Source: Lysobacterales bacterium (GTDB lineage Bacteria; Pseudomonadota; Gammaproteobacteria; Xanthomonadales; SZUA-36). From it: DNA of 11,748 nt. Both the position numbers and the translations under genes were made by a program. The stretch lies in NCBI GenBank assembly GCA_026196445.1, contig JAPHTE010000118.1, positions 1 to 11,748 on the forward strand. Reading direction: 5' to 3'. Positions 1 to 6,562 of this stretch are shown in pieces (position 1 is the first letter of the stretch; the number at the start of each line of letters is the position of its first letter). Under the pieces are notes generated by a model. The model worked only from the letters and a program-made list of their open reading frames with translations. It did not search any database and was not told the origin of the DNA.

Positions 1-41
1 AACATCGCCACCAGGATAAGGTGAAAAATTTTCTTAATCAC
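1..41 (-). CDS. 5' fragment of a secreted protein, probably a LysM-domain protein divergent from def
   Basis: Only the first 13 complete codons lie in the window. Reading leftward from a GTG at 41-39 gives M-I-K-K-I-F-H-L-I-L-V-A-M: two lysines followed by a hydrophobic run, the expected beginning of a Sec signal peptide. A good Shine-Dalgarno (GGAAAGGA on the minus strand, about positions 43-50) sits just upstream. No domain is visible. In many Gammaproteobacteria the gene divergent from def encodes a LysM peptidoglycan-binding protein with a signal peptide. The product name therefore rests on context; the sequence itself shows only a translation start and a signal-like N-terminus. Confidence 0.55.
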   Translation of the reverse strand, partial: MIKKIFHLILVAM

Positions 42-105
42 AGTCCTTTCCCCATATAGTAGGCATCCAGCCATCTTGACCGATGCGGTCATTATTCTTC
101 ACTGG

Positions 106-118
106 CGAACAGTGTTCG
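106..118. promoter_or_regulatory. Short perfect palindrome in the divergent intergenic region upstream of def
   Basis: CGAAC-AGT-GTTCG is a 5-bp perfect inverted repeat around a 3-nt centre, in the 143 bp between the minus-strand gene start (41) and def (185). It could be an operator for either gene. It resembles the Gram-positive LexA half-sites CGAAC/GTTCG, but with a 3-nt rather than 4-nt spacer, so I do not call it a LexA box. A palindrome this short can occur by chance. No confident -35/-10 pair could be fixed in this region. Confidence 0.2.
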
Positions 119-184
119 TCATTAGCTATCATAATTCCTGCGGTGCAAAAGTTCACGTAAATTATTTATCAGGCTCAGTAACAC

Positions 185-715
185 ATGGCAAAACTGAAGA
201 TTTTAGAATTTCCGGATCCACGCTTGAAAACCGTTGCAGAACCGGTGGAAAGCTTTGATGAAGACCTCAAGACACTGGTAGGAGACATGCTTGAAACCAT
301 GTATTCGGCCCGCGGGATCGGCCTGGCGGCAACCCAGGTCAATGTCCACAAGCGCTTGCTGGTACTGGATGTCAGTGAAACCCAGGACCAGCCACGGGTG
401 TACGTCAACCCGGAAATCATGGAGCGCGAAGGTGAACAGGTCCACGAGGAGGGGTGTTTATCCGTGCCGGGTATTTATGCTAACGTCAAACGGGCAGAAA
501 ACATAATTGTAAGGGCCCTCAACGCTGATGGCGAGAAGTTCGAGGAACAACTCGAAGGTCTGCACGCTGTGTGTGTCCAGCACGAAATGGATCACCTCGT
601 CGGCCGTCTTTTTGTCGATTACCTGTCGCCGCTGAAACGCAACATGGTGCGCAAAAAGCTGGAAAAACAGCGCAAGGCCGCTGCCAAGGAAGCTGAGGAT
701 CATCTCGTTATCTAA
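185..715 (+). CDS. def: Peptide deformylase
   Basis: A metalloenzyme that removes the N-formyl group from the initiator methionine of nascent cytoplasmic proteins. All three family motifs are present in the 176-residue product. Motif I is GIGLAATQ (residues 44-51, with Q51). Motif II is EEGCLS (88-93, with metal ligand C91). Motif III is HEMDHL (133-138, with ligands H133 and H137 and catalytic E134). The length and a basic, alanine-rich C-terminal tail fit a bacterial type I enzyme. The ATG start gives the canonical M-A-K/x-L-x-I-L start of the family, with only a weak AGG upstream. It is the first gene of the operon, and fmt follows after 12 nt, pairing removal and addition of the same formyl group. 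Confidence 0.97.
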   Translation: MAKLKILEFPDPRLKTVAEPVESFDEDLKTLVGDMLETMYSARGIGLAATQVNVHKRLLVLDVSETQDQPRVYVNPEIMEREGEQVHEEGCLSVPGIYANVKRAENIIVRALNADGEKFEEQLEGLHAVCVQHEMDHLVGRLFVDYLSPLKRNMVRKKLEKQRKAAAKEAEDHLVI

Positions 716-727
716 CGGGTTCCTAAC

Positions 728-1666
728 TTGAACAAGCCAAATCAACCATTACGCGTGTTATTCGCCGGCACGCCCGAGTTTGCCCTGCCGTCATTGCAGA
801 CCCTGATCGATGGAGGATATGACCTGGCGGGGGTGCTGACCCAGCCGGACCGGCCGGCAGGCCGCGGTAAACGCCTTCGTGCTCCACCGGTCAAGCAACT
901 GGCGCAGCAACACGGGCTCGAAGTGCTGCAACCCGAGACTTTGAAGGATTCGGCCTGGCAGGAAAAACTGCTGCAAAAAAACGCGGACTTGATGGTCGTC
1001 ATTGCCTACGGACTGATGATACCGACCTGTTTGCTGGGTGCCCCCCGCCTGGGTTGCTGGAATATTCACGCATCACTGCTTCCGCGCTGGCGTGGTGCGG
1101 CGCCGATCCACCGCGCGATAGAGGCGGGCGATGAAACGACCGGCGTTTGCATCATGCGGGTTGAACCAGCGCTGGATACCGGTCCGGTCTTCCACCAACT
1201 CATCACGCCCATCGGCCCGGCGGACACGACTGGTATCCTGCACGACCGCCTGGCCTCGATGGGAGCGAAGGCCCTGCAACACTGTATCGATCAGGCCATG
1301 GCAGAATCGTTACCCGAACCGGTGGAACAGGACCATGCCAAGGCCACCTATGCGCATAAATTGAGCAAGGCGGAGGCGGAACTGGACTGGCGGCAACCGG
1401 CAGTGGTGCTGGAGCGCCGGGTCAGGGCCTTCGACCCATGGCCGGTGGCGTGGTGCGTGATCGGCGGTCAACGTTTGCGTGTATGGCGGGCCGAGGTCGT
1501 GGATGATTGCGAAGGCAGCGAGCCGGGGCAGGTTTTCATCGGCCCGCAGTCCATCACTGTTGCCACGGCGGAACAATCCCTGAAATTACTGGAGATCCAG
1601 CGCGCCGGTGGTCAGCGTATGACAGCAGAAGAACTTTTGCGCGCCCACGCGCCCAGGGATTGGTAA
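728..1666 (+). CDS. fmt: Methionyl-tRNA formyltransferase
   Basis: Transfers a formyl group from 10-formyl-tetrahydrofolate to Met-tRNA(fMet) before translation initiation. The 312-residue product has the N-terminal formyltransferase Rossmann-like domain, with FAGTPEF at 12-18. The catalytic triad is N112 and H114 in the NIHASLLPRWRG segment plus D150 in LDTG. The C-terminal OB-like tRNA-binding domain runs from about residue 205, with FDPWP at 235-239 and the closing Q-x-x-G-x-x-x-M segment. The start is a TTG. A later in-frame GTG at 755 would remove residues just before the first beta strand, so the TTG fits the family N-terminus better. The Shine-Dalgarno is weak. The gene lies 12 nt after def and 5 nt before rsmB. 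Confidence 0.96.
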   Translation: MNKPNQPLRVLFAGTPEFALPSLQTLIDGGYDLAGVLTQPDRPAGRGKRLRAPPVKQLAQQHGLEVLQPETLKDSAWQEKLLQKNADLMVVIAYGLMIPTCLLGAPRLGCWNIHASLLPRWRGAAPIHRAIEAGDETTGVCIMRVEPALDTGPVFHQLITPIGPADTTGILHDRLASMGAKALQHCIDQAMAESLPEPVEQDHAKATYAHKLSKAEAELDWRQPAVVLERRVRAFDPWPVAWCVIGGQRLRVWRAEVVDDCEGSEPGQVFIGPQSITVATAEQSLKLLEIQRAGGQRMTAEELLRAHAPRDW

Positions 1667-1671
1667 CGATA

Positions 1672-2985
1672 TTGTCAGCGAACAAAGGCAAACGAAGAAA
1701 CCCGCGCCTGGCGGCGTTATCCGCGCTGTCAGACGTGCTGGATGACGGTCAGAACCTGACCGATAGTGGAGCGTTTTCTCGGCTTGATGACAAAAGGGAT
1801 TACGCATTGGCGCGGCACTTGGCTTACGGTGTGCTGCGTTGGCTGGGGGCTTTGGACTGGTTGGCCGGTGAGTTACTCGAAAAACCACTCAAAAGACGCG
1901 ACCAGGATGTCGTACGGCTGATCTGGCTGGGTCTTCAACAACTTTGGCACGACCAGGTTGCGAGTCACGCGGCTGTCAATGAAACTGCCGGTTGTGCCCG
2001 GCTGATCGGCAAACCCTGGGCGGTTGGACTGATCAATGCCGTGTTGAGACGTTTCCAGCGTGAGCAAGCCGGGTTGTTGAGGCGATTGCAGGACACCGAA
2101 CAGCGGTTTGCCCACCCTGATTGGTTGCGGGAGGCAATCCAGGCAGACTGGCCCGATCACTGGCAGGCGATACTCGATGCCAACAACCGGAAGGCGCCCA
2201 TGTGGCTGCGTATCAACCGCCGCCGTGATGGTGTGGAGAACCTGCTGGCAGAACTCGTGGCGGCTGGTTATACGTTCAATGAACATCCGTATGCCGCCGA
2301 TGCTGTCAGCATCGATCCAGCGTCAGGCGTAGAGCAACTGCCAGGTTTCGCCGAGGGCCGGTTTTCCGTGCAGGATCCTGCTGCCCAGTTGGCGAAAGAT
2401 CTGTTGGCGCCACGGCCAGGGGAACACGTGCTTGACGCCTGCGCCGCTCCTGGCGGCAAAACCGCGCACCTGCTGGAATCCTGCACCAAACTGGATTTGC
2501 TTGCCCTGGATCGGCAAGCAGGGCGTGCAGAAAAAATCCGCCAGTCCCTGGCGCGGCTGGGTTTGCGCGCAGACATCAGGGTTGCTGATGCATCGTCAAG
2601 CGATGAGTGGTGGGACGGCAAACCATTTGACAAGATCCTGCTGGATGCGCCGTGCACTGCCACTGGCGTCATACGCCGGCACCCTGAAATCAAGTGGCTT
2701 CGCAAACCCGAACAGGTAAACAAATCTGTGCAGGCCCAACGAGCCTTGCTGGCGGCCCTGTGGCCCTTGCTCAAGCCCGGAGGAAGCCTGGTGTACGCAA
2801 CCTGTTCGGTTTTGAAGTGCGAGAACAGTCAGCAAATCCAACACTTCCTGGCGCAACACCCGGACGCATCTGATCAGACTCCTGCTGTAGAATGGGGCCT
2901 GGTCGAGCCGCGCGGGCGGCAGGTATTGCCCGGTGAAGCTCAGATGGACGGATTTTTTTATGCGGTTTTGCGCAAATCTGCTTAG
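1672..2985 (+). CDS. rsmB: 16S rRNA (cytosine(967)-C(5))-methyltransferase RsmB
   Basis: SAM-dependent m5C methyltransferase acting on C967 of 16S rRNA during small-subunit assembly. The 437-residue product has an N-terminal NusB-like RNA-binding helical domain (about 10-140, with the SHAAVNE segment at 98-104). A Fmu/NOL1-type catalytic domain follows. It has SAM motif DACAAPGGKT (255-264), motif IV DAPC with C328, and catalytic C378 in ATCSV. It ends with DGFFYA. The reading frame stays open upstream to 1507, inside fmt. I start at the TTG at 1672, with AGGGA at 1655-1659 upstream, because this gives an N-terminus of family length. Its last 26 nt overlap the DUF4390 gene. Confidence 0.94.
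   Translation: MSANKGKRRNPRLAALSALSDVLDDGQNLTDSGAFSRLDDKRDYALARHLAYGVLRWLGALDWLAGELLEKPLKRRDQDVVRLIWLGLQQLWHDQVASHAAVNETAGCARLIGKPWAVGLINAVLRRFQREQAGLLRRLQDTEQRFAHPDWLREAIQADWPDHWQAILDANNRKAPMWLRINRRRDGVENLLAELVAAGYTFNEHPYAADAVSIDPASGVEQLPGFAEGRFSVQDPAAQLAKDLLAPRPGEHVLDACAAPGGKTAHLLESCTKLDLLALDRQAGRAEKIRQSLARLGLRADIRVADASSSDEWWDGKPFDKILLDAPCTATGVIRRHPEIKWLRKPEQVNKSVQAQRALLAALWPLLKPGGSLVYATCSVLKCENSQQIQHFLAQHPDASDQTPAVEWGLVEPRGRQVLPGEAQMDGFFYAVLRKSA
2946..2952 (+). promoter_or_regulatory. Ribosome binding site for the DUF4390 lipoprotein gene, inside rsmB
   Basis: GGACGGA lies 7 nt before the ATG at 2960, within the 3' end of rsmB. It decides between two in-frame ATGs (2933 and 2960). Only the start at 2960 has both this site and a compact lipoprotein signal peptide directly after it. 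Confidence 0.55.
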
Positions 2986-3511
2986 TCTCATGGTGCTGGG
3001 TCTTACCGCGTGTGGTGGAGCGGATACGCCGGGTTACAGCTTCACGATCAACGACGTGTCGGTCACAAGCGCCTACAAGTCCCTCGATGTTCATCTGCGG
3101 CAGGGTCTTGAATTGAGCGAGCAGGCTCGCGAGGCGCTTGAACATGGCATCACCCTGACGATCAGCCTGGAAATGGAACTACGTAGTGACAACAACATGA
3201 TCGCCGTGCGGCGTGATACCAGGCTTTACATGTTGCGTTACCTGCCATTGAACGAGAGCTACCAGTTGCAGGATGACCGCAGTGGCGAAAAGTGGGCGTT
3301 TCCACGCTTACGGCACTTGTTTGCAGCACTGGCCGAGTTGGATGTCAGGCTGGATACCGGGCCATTGCCACCAGGTAGTTACGAACTGCGCACCCGTATC
3401 CGTCTGGACGAGAGCCGCCTGCCGGCGCCAATGCGGCTGCCGACCTGGTATTCAGCGCAATGGCAACATGACTCGGAGTGGTCGGTATGGCCTTTCGAAC
3501 TAAACGCGTGA
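2960..3511 (+). CDS. DUF4390-family lipoprotein, function unknown
   Basis: A 183-residue product with a short lipoprotein signal: M-R-F at the N-terminus, a hydrophobic stretch (5-14), and lipobox L15-T16-A17-C18 followed by glycines. It should be exported, processed by signal peptidase II and lipidated on C18. The mature part has no catalytic motif that I recognise. It looks like a beta-rich domain with alternating hydrophobic residues, ending in the W-x-x-x-W-x-W-x-F-E-L pattern. I assign DUF4390 from the sequence pattern and from its fixed place between rsmB and an NtrY-like kinase gene. It overlaps rsmB by 26 nt and the kinase gene by 25 nt, so its translation is probably coupled to both. 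An ATG at 2933 would add nine residues ahead of the signal and is less likely. Confidence 0.82.
   Translation: MRFCANLLSLMVLGLTACGGADTPGYSFTINDVSVTSAYKSLDVHLRQGLELSEQAREALEHGITLTISLEMELRSDNNMIAVRRDTRLYMLRYLPLNESYQLQDDRSGEKWAFPRLRHLFAALAELDVRLDTGPLPPGSYELRTRIRLDESRLPAPMRLPTWYSAQWQHDSEWSVWPFELNA
3475..3478 (+). promoter_or_regulatory. Ribosome binding site for the NtrY-like kinase gene, inside the DUF4390 gene
   Basis: GGAG ends 8 nt before the ATG at 3487. It supports that ATG over the in-frame GTG at 3478, which overlaps the site itself and would add only three residues. Confidence 0.5.
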
Positions 3512-5670
3512 GACGTCTCGTATTGCGGGTATTGCCAATCGCGTTGGCGCTTGTGGTGCTGCTTGCGTCATTGATCCTGGTCAGCAATGCCCGGCAGGAT
3601 GCCGAGGGCCTGAACCAACCCTATTTCTGGGTCCTGGTATTGACCATCTTCGCCCTGCTGGTGGTCGCGGCTGCGATCCTGCACCGGGTCATTTCATTGA
3701 CCAGGAACATCCGGGAGCACGTATCCGGCGCCCTGTTGTCAGCCCGCTGGGTCAGGTATTTCCTGGTCCTGTCATTACCGCCGGCCCTGATCGTGTATTT
3801 TTTCTCCGCCTATTTCCTGACCCAGACGGTAAACAGCTGGTTTAACGTCGGTGTCGAGGAGGCTTTGGCCGATTCGCTGGAGCTTGGCCAGCAGTTCCTC
3901 GACAACCGTACGCTCGAGGTCAGGAACCAGGTACAACGCCTGCGGCGGGAAATCGATAACCCCGATGACGACGCCGATGCCGTGCGTGGCACGCTGCTGG
4001 CCCACGTCAGCAACGCCGGGCCCCTGGAGTTGTCGGTATTGACCGATGACGGACGGCTGGTTGCCAGCGCCAACATCAACATGTTGGCCGACCTGCCTGA
4101 GCGTCCGGCCGACCACGCCCTGTTGCAGGTCAGGGACCGTGGCGAGTTCGCAGCCGTCGAGCCCGTCACCGAGGGTGTCCAGCAGATCCGCGTCATCCAG
4201 CGCCTGGCCAGCGGTGCACCGGGCAGCCGGGGTTACCTGTTGCAGGCGATCTACCCCCTGCCAGAGTCCATTACCACGCTGACGGAGCAAATTCAGCGAG
4301 AGCATCAACGCTTCCAGCGTCTTGATTTCCTGCGTGAGCCGCTGACACAGAGTTTCGTATTGATCCTGTCGCTGGTATTGCTGTTGACCGTGTTGCTGGC
4401 AATACTCGCGGCGCTCAACGTGTCCCGCAAGATGGTCACGCCGATTTCTAAACTGGCACAGGCGACGCGCGAAGTAGCGGCCGGCGATCTGACCTATGCG
4501 ATCCAGACCGAGACCCGGGACGAGTTGGGCTTTCTGGTGCAGTCCTTCAACGAGATGACCGAGGCCCTGACCAACGCCAGTGAAGAGGCGGAGCATTCCC
4601 GGGCACAATTGCAGTTGCAGAGCGAATATCTCGAAACGGTGCTCGGCAGCCTGACGGCCGGTGTGCTGACCGTGGACAATGATCAGAAAGTAGTCACAGC
4701 CAATTCAGCGGCCGAGGAGATTCTCGGTATGCCGGATGGCTTTTTTACCGGTAAGAGCCTGGCCGAATGTGCCACGCAGGCGCGCTACCTGGCACCATTG
4801 GCGGAACTGATCGGAAGGCAAATGAAACCAGGCCCCACCGAGTGGCAGCGGGAGATCGGTCTGCAGGCGCATGGCCGCACGACGGTGTTGCTGGTTCGCG
4901 GTTCGCGTCTCGGCAGTGAAATCAGTCACGTGGGTGGCACGGTGATTGTTTTTGACGATGTGACCATGCTCAACCAGGCGCAACGTGAAGCGGCCTGGGC
5001 GGAGGTAGCCCGCCGCCTGGCGCACGAGGTCAAGAATCCGCTGACCCCCATCCGGTTGGCGGCAGAACGGTTACGCATGAAATTGATGAGCAAGCTGGAT
5101 GAAAAAGACAGCGGCATACTCGATTCCGCTACTGGCACAATCGTAGCCCAGGTCGAGGCTTTACGTTCGTTGGTCGATGCCTTTGGTGATTACGCCCAAG
5201 GTCCGCAACTGAACCGGGAATCTTTGCAACTCGATGAATTGGTGCAGGAGGTCGTTGAGTTGTACAAGCACGAGGACCAGCGGGTCCGCTTCCACTTGAA
5301 ACTGATCTCAGGACCGCCGGGTTTCTCGGCAGACAGCGGACAACTCCGACAGTTGTTACACAACCTGATCGCCAACTCCAGTGAAGCGGTACCAAAAGAC
5401 AGGAACGCGGAAGTCCATATACATACGCGCCTGATTACGCAGGCGGGTCGTAAATGGCTTGAAATGGAAGTCAGCGACCGTGGTCCAGGATACCCCGAGG
5501 CGGTTCTGGAAAAACCATTTGAGCCCTACGTGACCTTCAAAGCCAGTGGCAGCGGCCTCGGCCTGGCCATCTGCCGCAAGATCGTCTCCGAGCACGACGG
5601 ACGCATCACCATCCACAATCGCGCGATCGGTGGCGCCTGCACCACGATCATCCTGCCTGTTTCTGAATAG
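3487..5670 (+). CDS. NtrY-like membrane sensor histidine kinase
   Basis: A 727-residue inner-membrane two-component kinase. Membrane segments lie at about 11-33, 46-68, 91-112 and 289-311. The region between the third and fourth (about 113-288) is the extracytoplasmic sensor. Then follow a HAMP linker (about 312-365, MVTPISKLA at its start), a PAS-like domain (about 378-490) and a HisKA domain with phospho-accepting H513 in LAHEVKNPLTP. The HATPase domain has N-box N626/N630, G1 box DRGPG (664-668), an F-box-like PFEPY (677-681) and G2 box GSGLGL (688-693). All residues needed for ATP binding and autophosphorylation are present. The four-TM/HAMP/PAS layout and the EVKNPLTPI H-box are those of NtrY. 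The usual partner NtrX does not follow: a convergent TSUP gene begins 37 nt after the stop. The sensed signal cannot be read from the sequence. Confidence 0.9.
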   Translation: MAFRTKRVRRLVLRVLPIALALVVLLASLILVSNARQDAEGLNQPYFWVLVLTIFALLVVAAAILHRVISLTRNIREHVSGALLSARWVRYFLVLSLPPALIVYFFSAYFLTQTVNSWFNVGVEEALADSLELGQQFLDNRTLEVRNQVQRLRREIDNPDDDADAVRGTLLAHVSNAGPLELSVLTDDGRLVASANINMLADLPERPADHALLQVRDRGEFAAVEPVTEGVQQIRVIQRLASGAPGSRGYLLQAIYPLPESITTLTEQIQREHQRFQRLDFLREPLTQSFVLILSLVLLLTVLLAILAALNVSRKMVTPISKLAQATREVAAGDLTYAIQTETRDELGFLVQSFNEMTEALTNASEEAEHSRAQLQLQSEYLETVLGSLTAGVLTVDNDQKVVTANSAAEEILGMPDGFFTGKSLAECATQARYLAPLAELIGRQMKPGPTEWQREIGLQAHGRTTVLLVRGSRLGSEISHVGGTVIVFDDVTMLNQAQREAAWAEVARRLAHEVKNPLTPIRLAAERLRMKLMSKLDEKDSGILDSATGTIVAQVEALRSLVDAFGDYAQGPQLNRESLQLDELVQEVVELYKHEDQRVRFHLKLISGPPGFSADSGQLRQLLHNLIANSSEAVPKDRNAEVHIHTRLITQAGRKWLEMEVSDRGPGYPEAVLEKPFEPYVTFKASGSGLGLAICRKIVSEHDGRITIHNRAIGGACTTIILPVSE

Positions 5671-5707
5671 GACGTCTGTCTGCAGCGGAGCTTGTCGACG
5701 CGCCCGG

Positions 5708-6487
5708 TCAAGGCGTTAGCATCCTGACCGCCACCACCAACAGGAACAGGGCAAACAAACGCCTTGCAAGCAACGGTGAACTCCGGTGTACCGCCGAGAC
5801 TCCCAGCGGAGCCCCAAAAACACTAAAAAGCGCCACACCCGCGAGTGCCGGCAGGTGCACGTAACCCAGGGTTGGCACAACTGCGTGCCGATCACCCAGT
5901 AGCACGAAGCCAATGGTTCCAGCCACGGCGATCGGATAACCGCAGGCAGCTGCAGTGGCGATGGATTTCTGGACCTGTTGCCCGTGCCACAGCAACCAGG
6001 GCACGGTCATGCTGCCGCCACCAATACCGAGCAGGCTGGACATCATCCCGATGCCAAAGCCGGTCGCGGTAACCGGCACAGGACCGGGTAATGGTTGGTT
6101 GCCAGGGCGCCGGGCGCCACGCAGCATTTGCAGGCCGACCAGCAGGGCAAATATGCCGAATACGATACCCAGTGCAACATTACCGATCCAGTGAGCAATC
6201 AGGCTGCCGAGCAGGGCGCCGGCCAGCAGCCCTGGCAGCATCTGCCGGACGAGGGCCCACATGATGGCACCGCGCCGGTGGTGCGCGAGCAGTGAGCTCA
6301 TCGAGGTGAACAGCATCGTGGCCAATGACGTGGCAACCGCCATCTGCACGGCCATGGCGGCCGTGGCCGGGTCACGGCTGAACAGCCAACTCAATACCGG
6401 TACCAGCACCAGGCCACCGCCAATACCGAGATAACCCGCCAGGAAACCGGCGAATAAACCCGTTATCGCGTATTCAAGCCAGATCAC
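5708..6487 (-). CDS. TSUP-family (TauE/SafE) membrane permease
   Basis: A 259-residue, almost entirely hydrophobic inner-membrane protein. It has two related halves, each opening with a helix ending in GIGGG (residues 21-25 and 154-158), the internal repeat typical of the TauE/SafE sulfite-exporter superfamily. Several further membrane segments are evident. Family members move sulfite, sulfoacetate, thiosulfate or other small sulfur and organic anions; the substrate here cannot be predicted. The start is a GTG at 6487-6485. It is the first usable start in the open frame and keeps the first helix whole, though the nearby GGCGGA is very close to it. It converges with the kinase gene (37 nt) and diverges from slt (75 nt), so it is probably a separate transcription unit. 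Confidence 0.88.
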   Translation of the reverse strand: MIWLEYAITGLFAGFLAGYLGIGGGLVLVPVLSWLFSRDPATAAMAVQMAVATSLATMLFTSMSSLLAHHRRGAIMWALVRQMLPGLLAGALLGSLIAHWIGNVALGIVFGIFALLVGLQMLRGARRPGNQPLPGPVPVTATGFGIGMMSSLLGIGGGSMTVPWLLWHGQQVQKSIATAAACGYPIAVAGTIGFVLLGDRHAVVPTLGYVHLPALAGVALFSVFGAPLGVSAVHRSSPLLARRLFALFLLVVAVRMLTP

Positions 6488-6562
6488 CGGTCCGCCATCG
6501 ACTGTGGCGGGGATTCCAAGAATTGGCTTGCTGCCTGCACGGCGATTGCATAAATTGTTCCC

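Noticed and set aside
55..60. TACTAT on the minus strand as a -10 box for the left-edge gene
   Set aside because: No -35 at proper spacing, and the resulting 5' leader would scarcely contain the Shine-Dalgarno.
76..104. TTGACC at 76-81 as a -35 box for def
   Set aside because: No acceptable -10 hexamer lies 16-18 nt downstream, so I could not support a promoter.
1507..1671. Upstream extension of the rsmB frame into fmt (492 residues)
   Set aside because: The added residues do not resemble the RsmB N-terminus and overlap fmt by about 160 nt. The TTG at 1672 gives the family length.
3775..4608. 277-codon open frame on the minus strand inside the kinase gene
   Set aside because: It lies wholly antisense to a clearly coding kinase domain. 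Its composition is low-complexity (rich in Q, G and L), it has no recognisable motif, and a GC-rich gene readily leaves such an antisense frame open.
5671..5707. Terminator between the convergent kinase and TSUP genes
   Set aside because: The 37-nt gap holds no stem of useful length followed by T residues.
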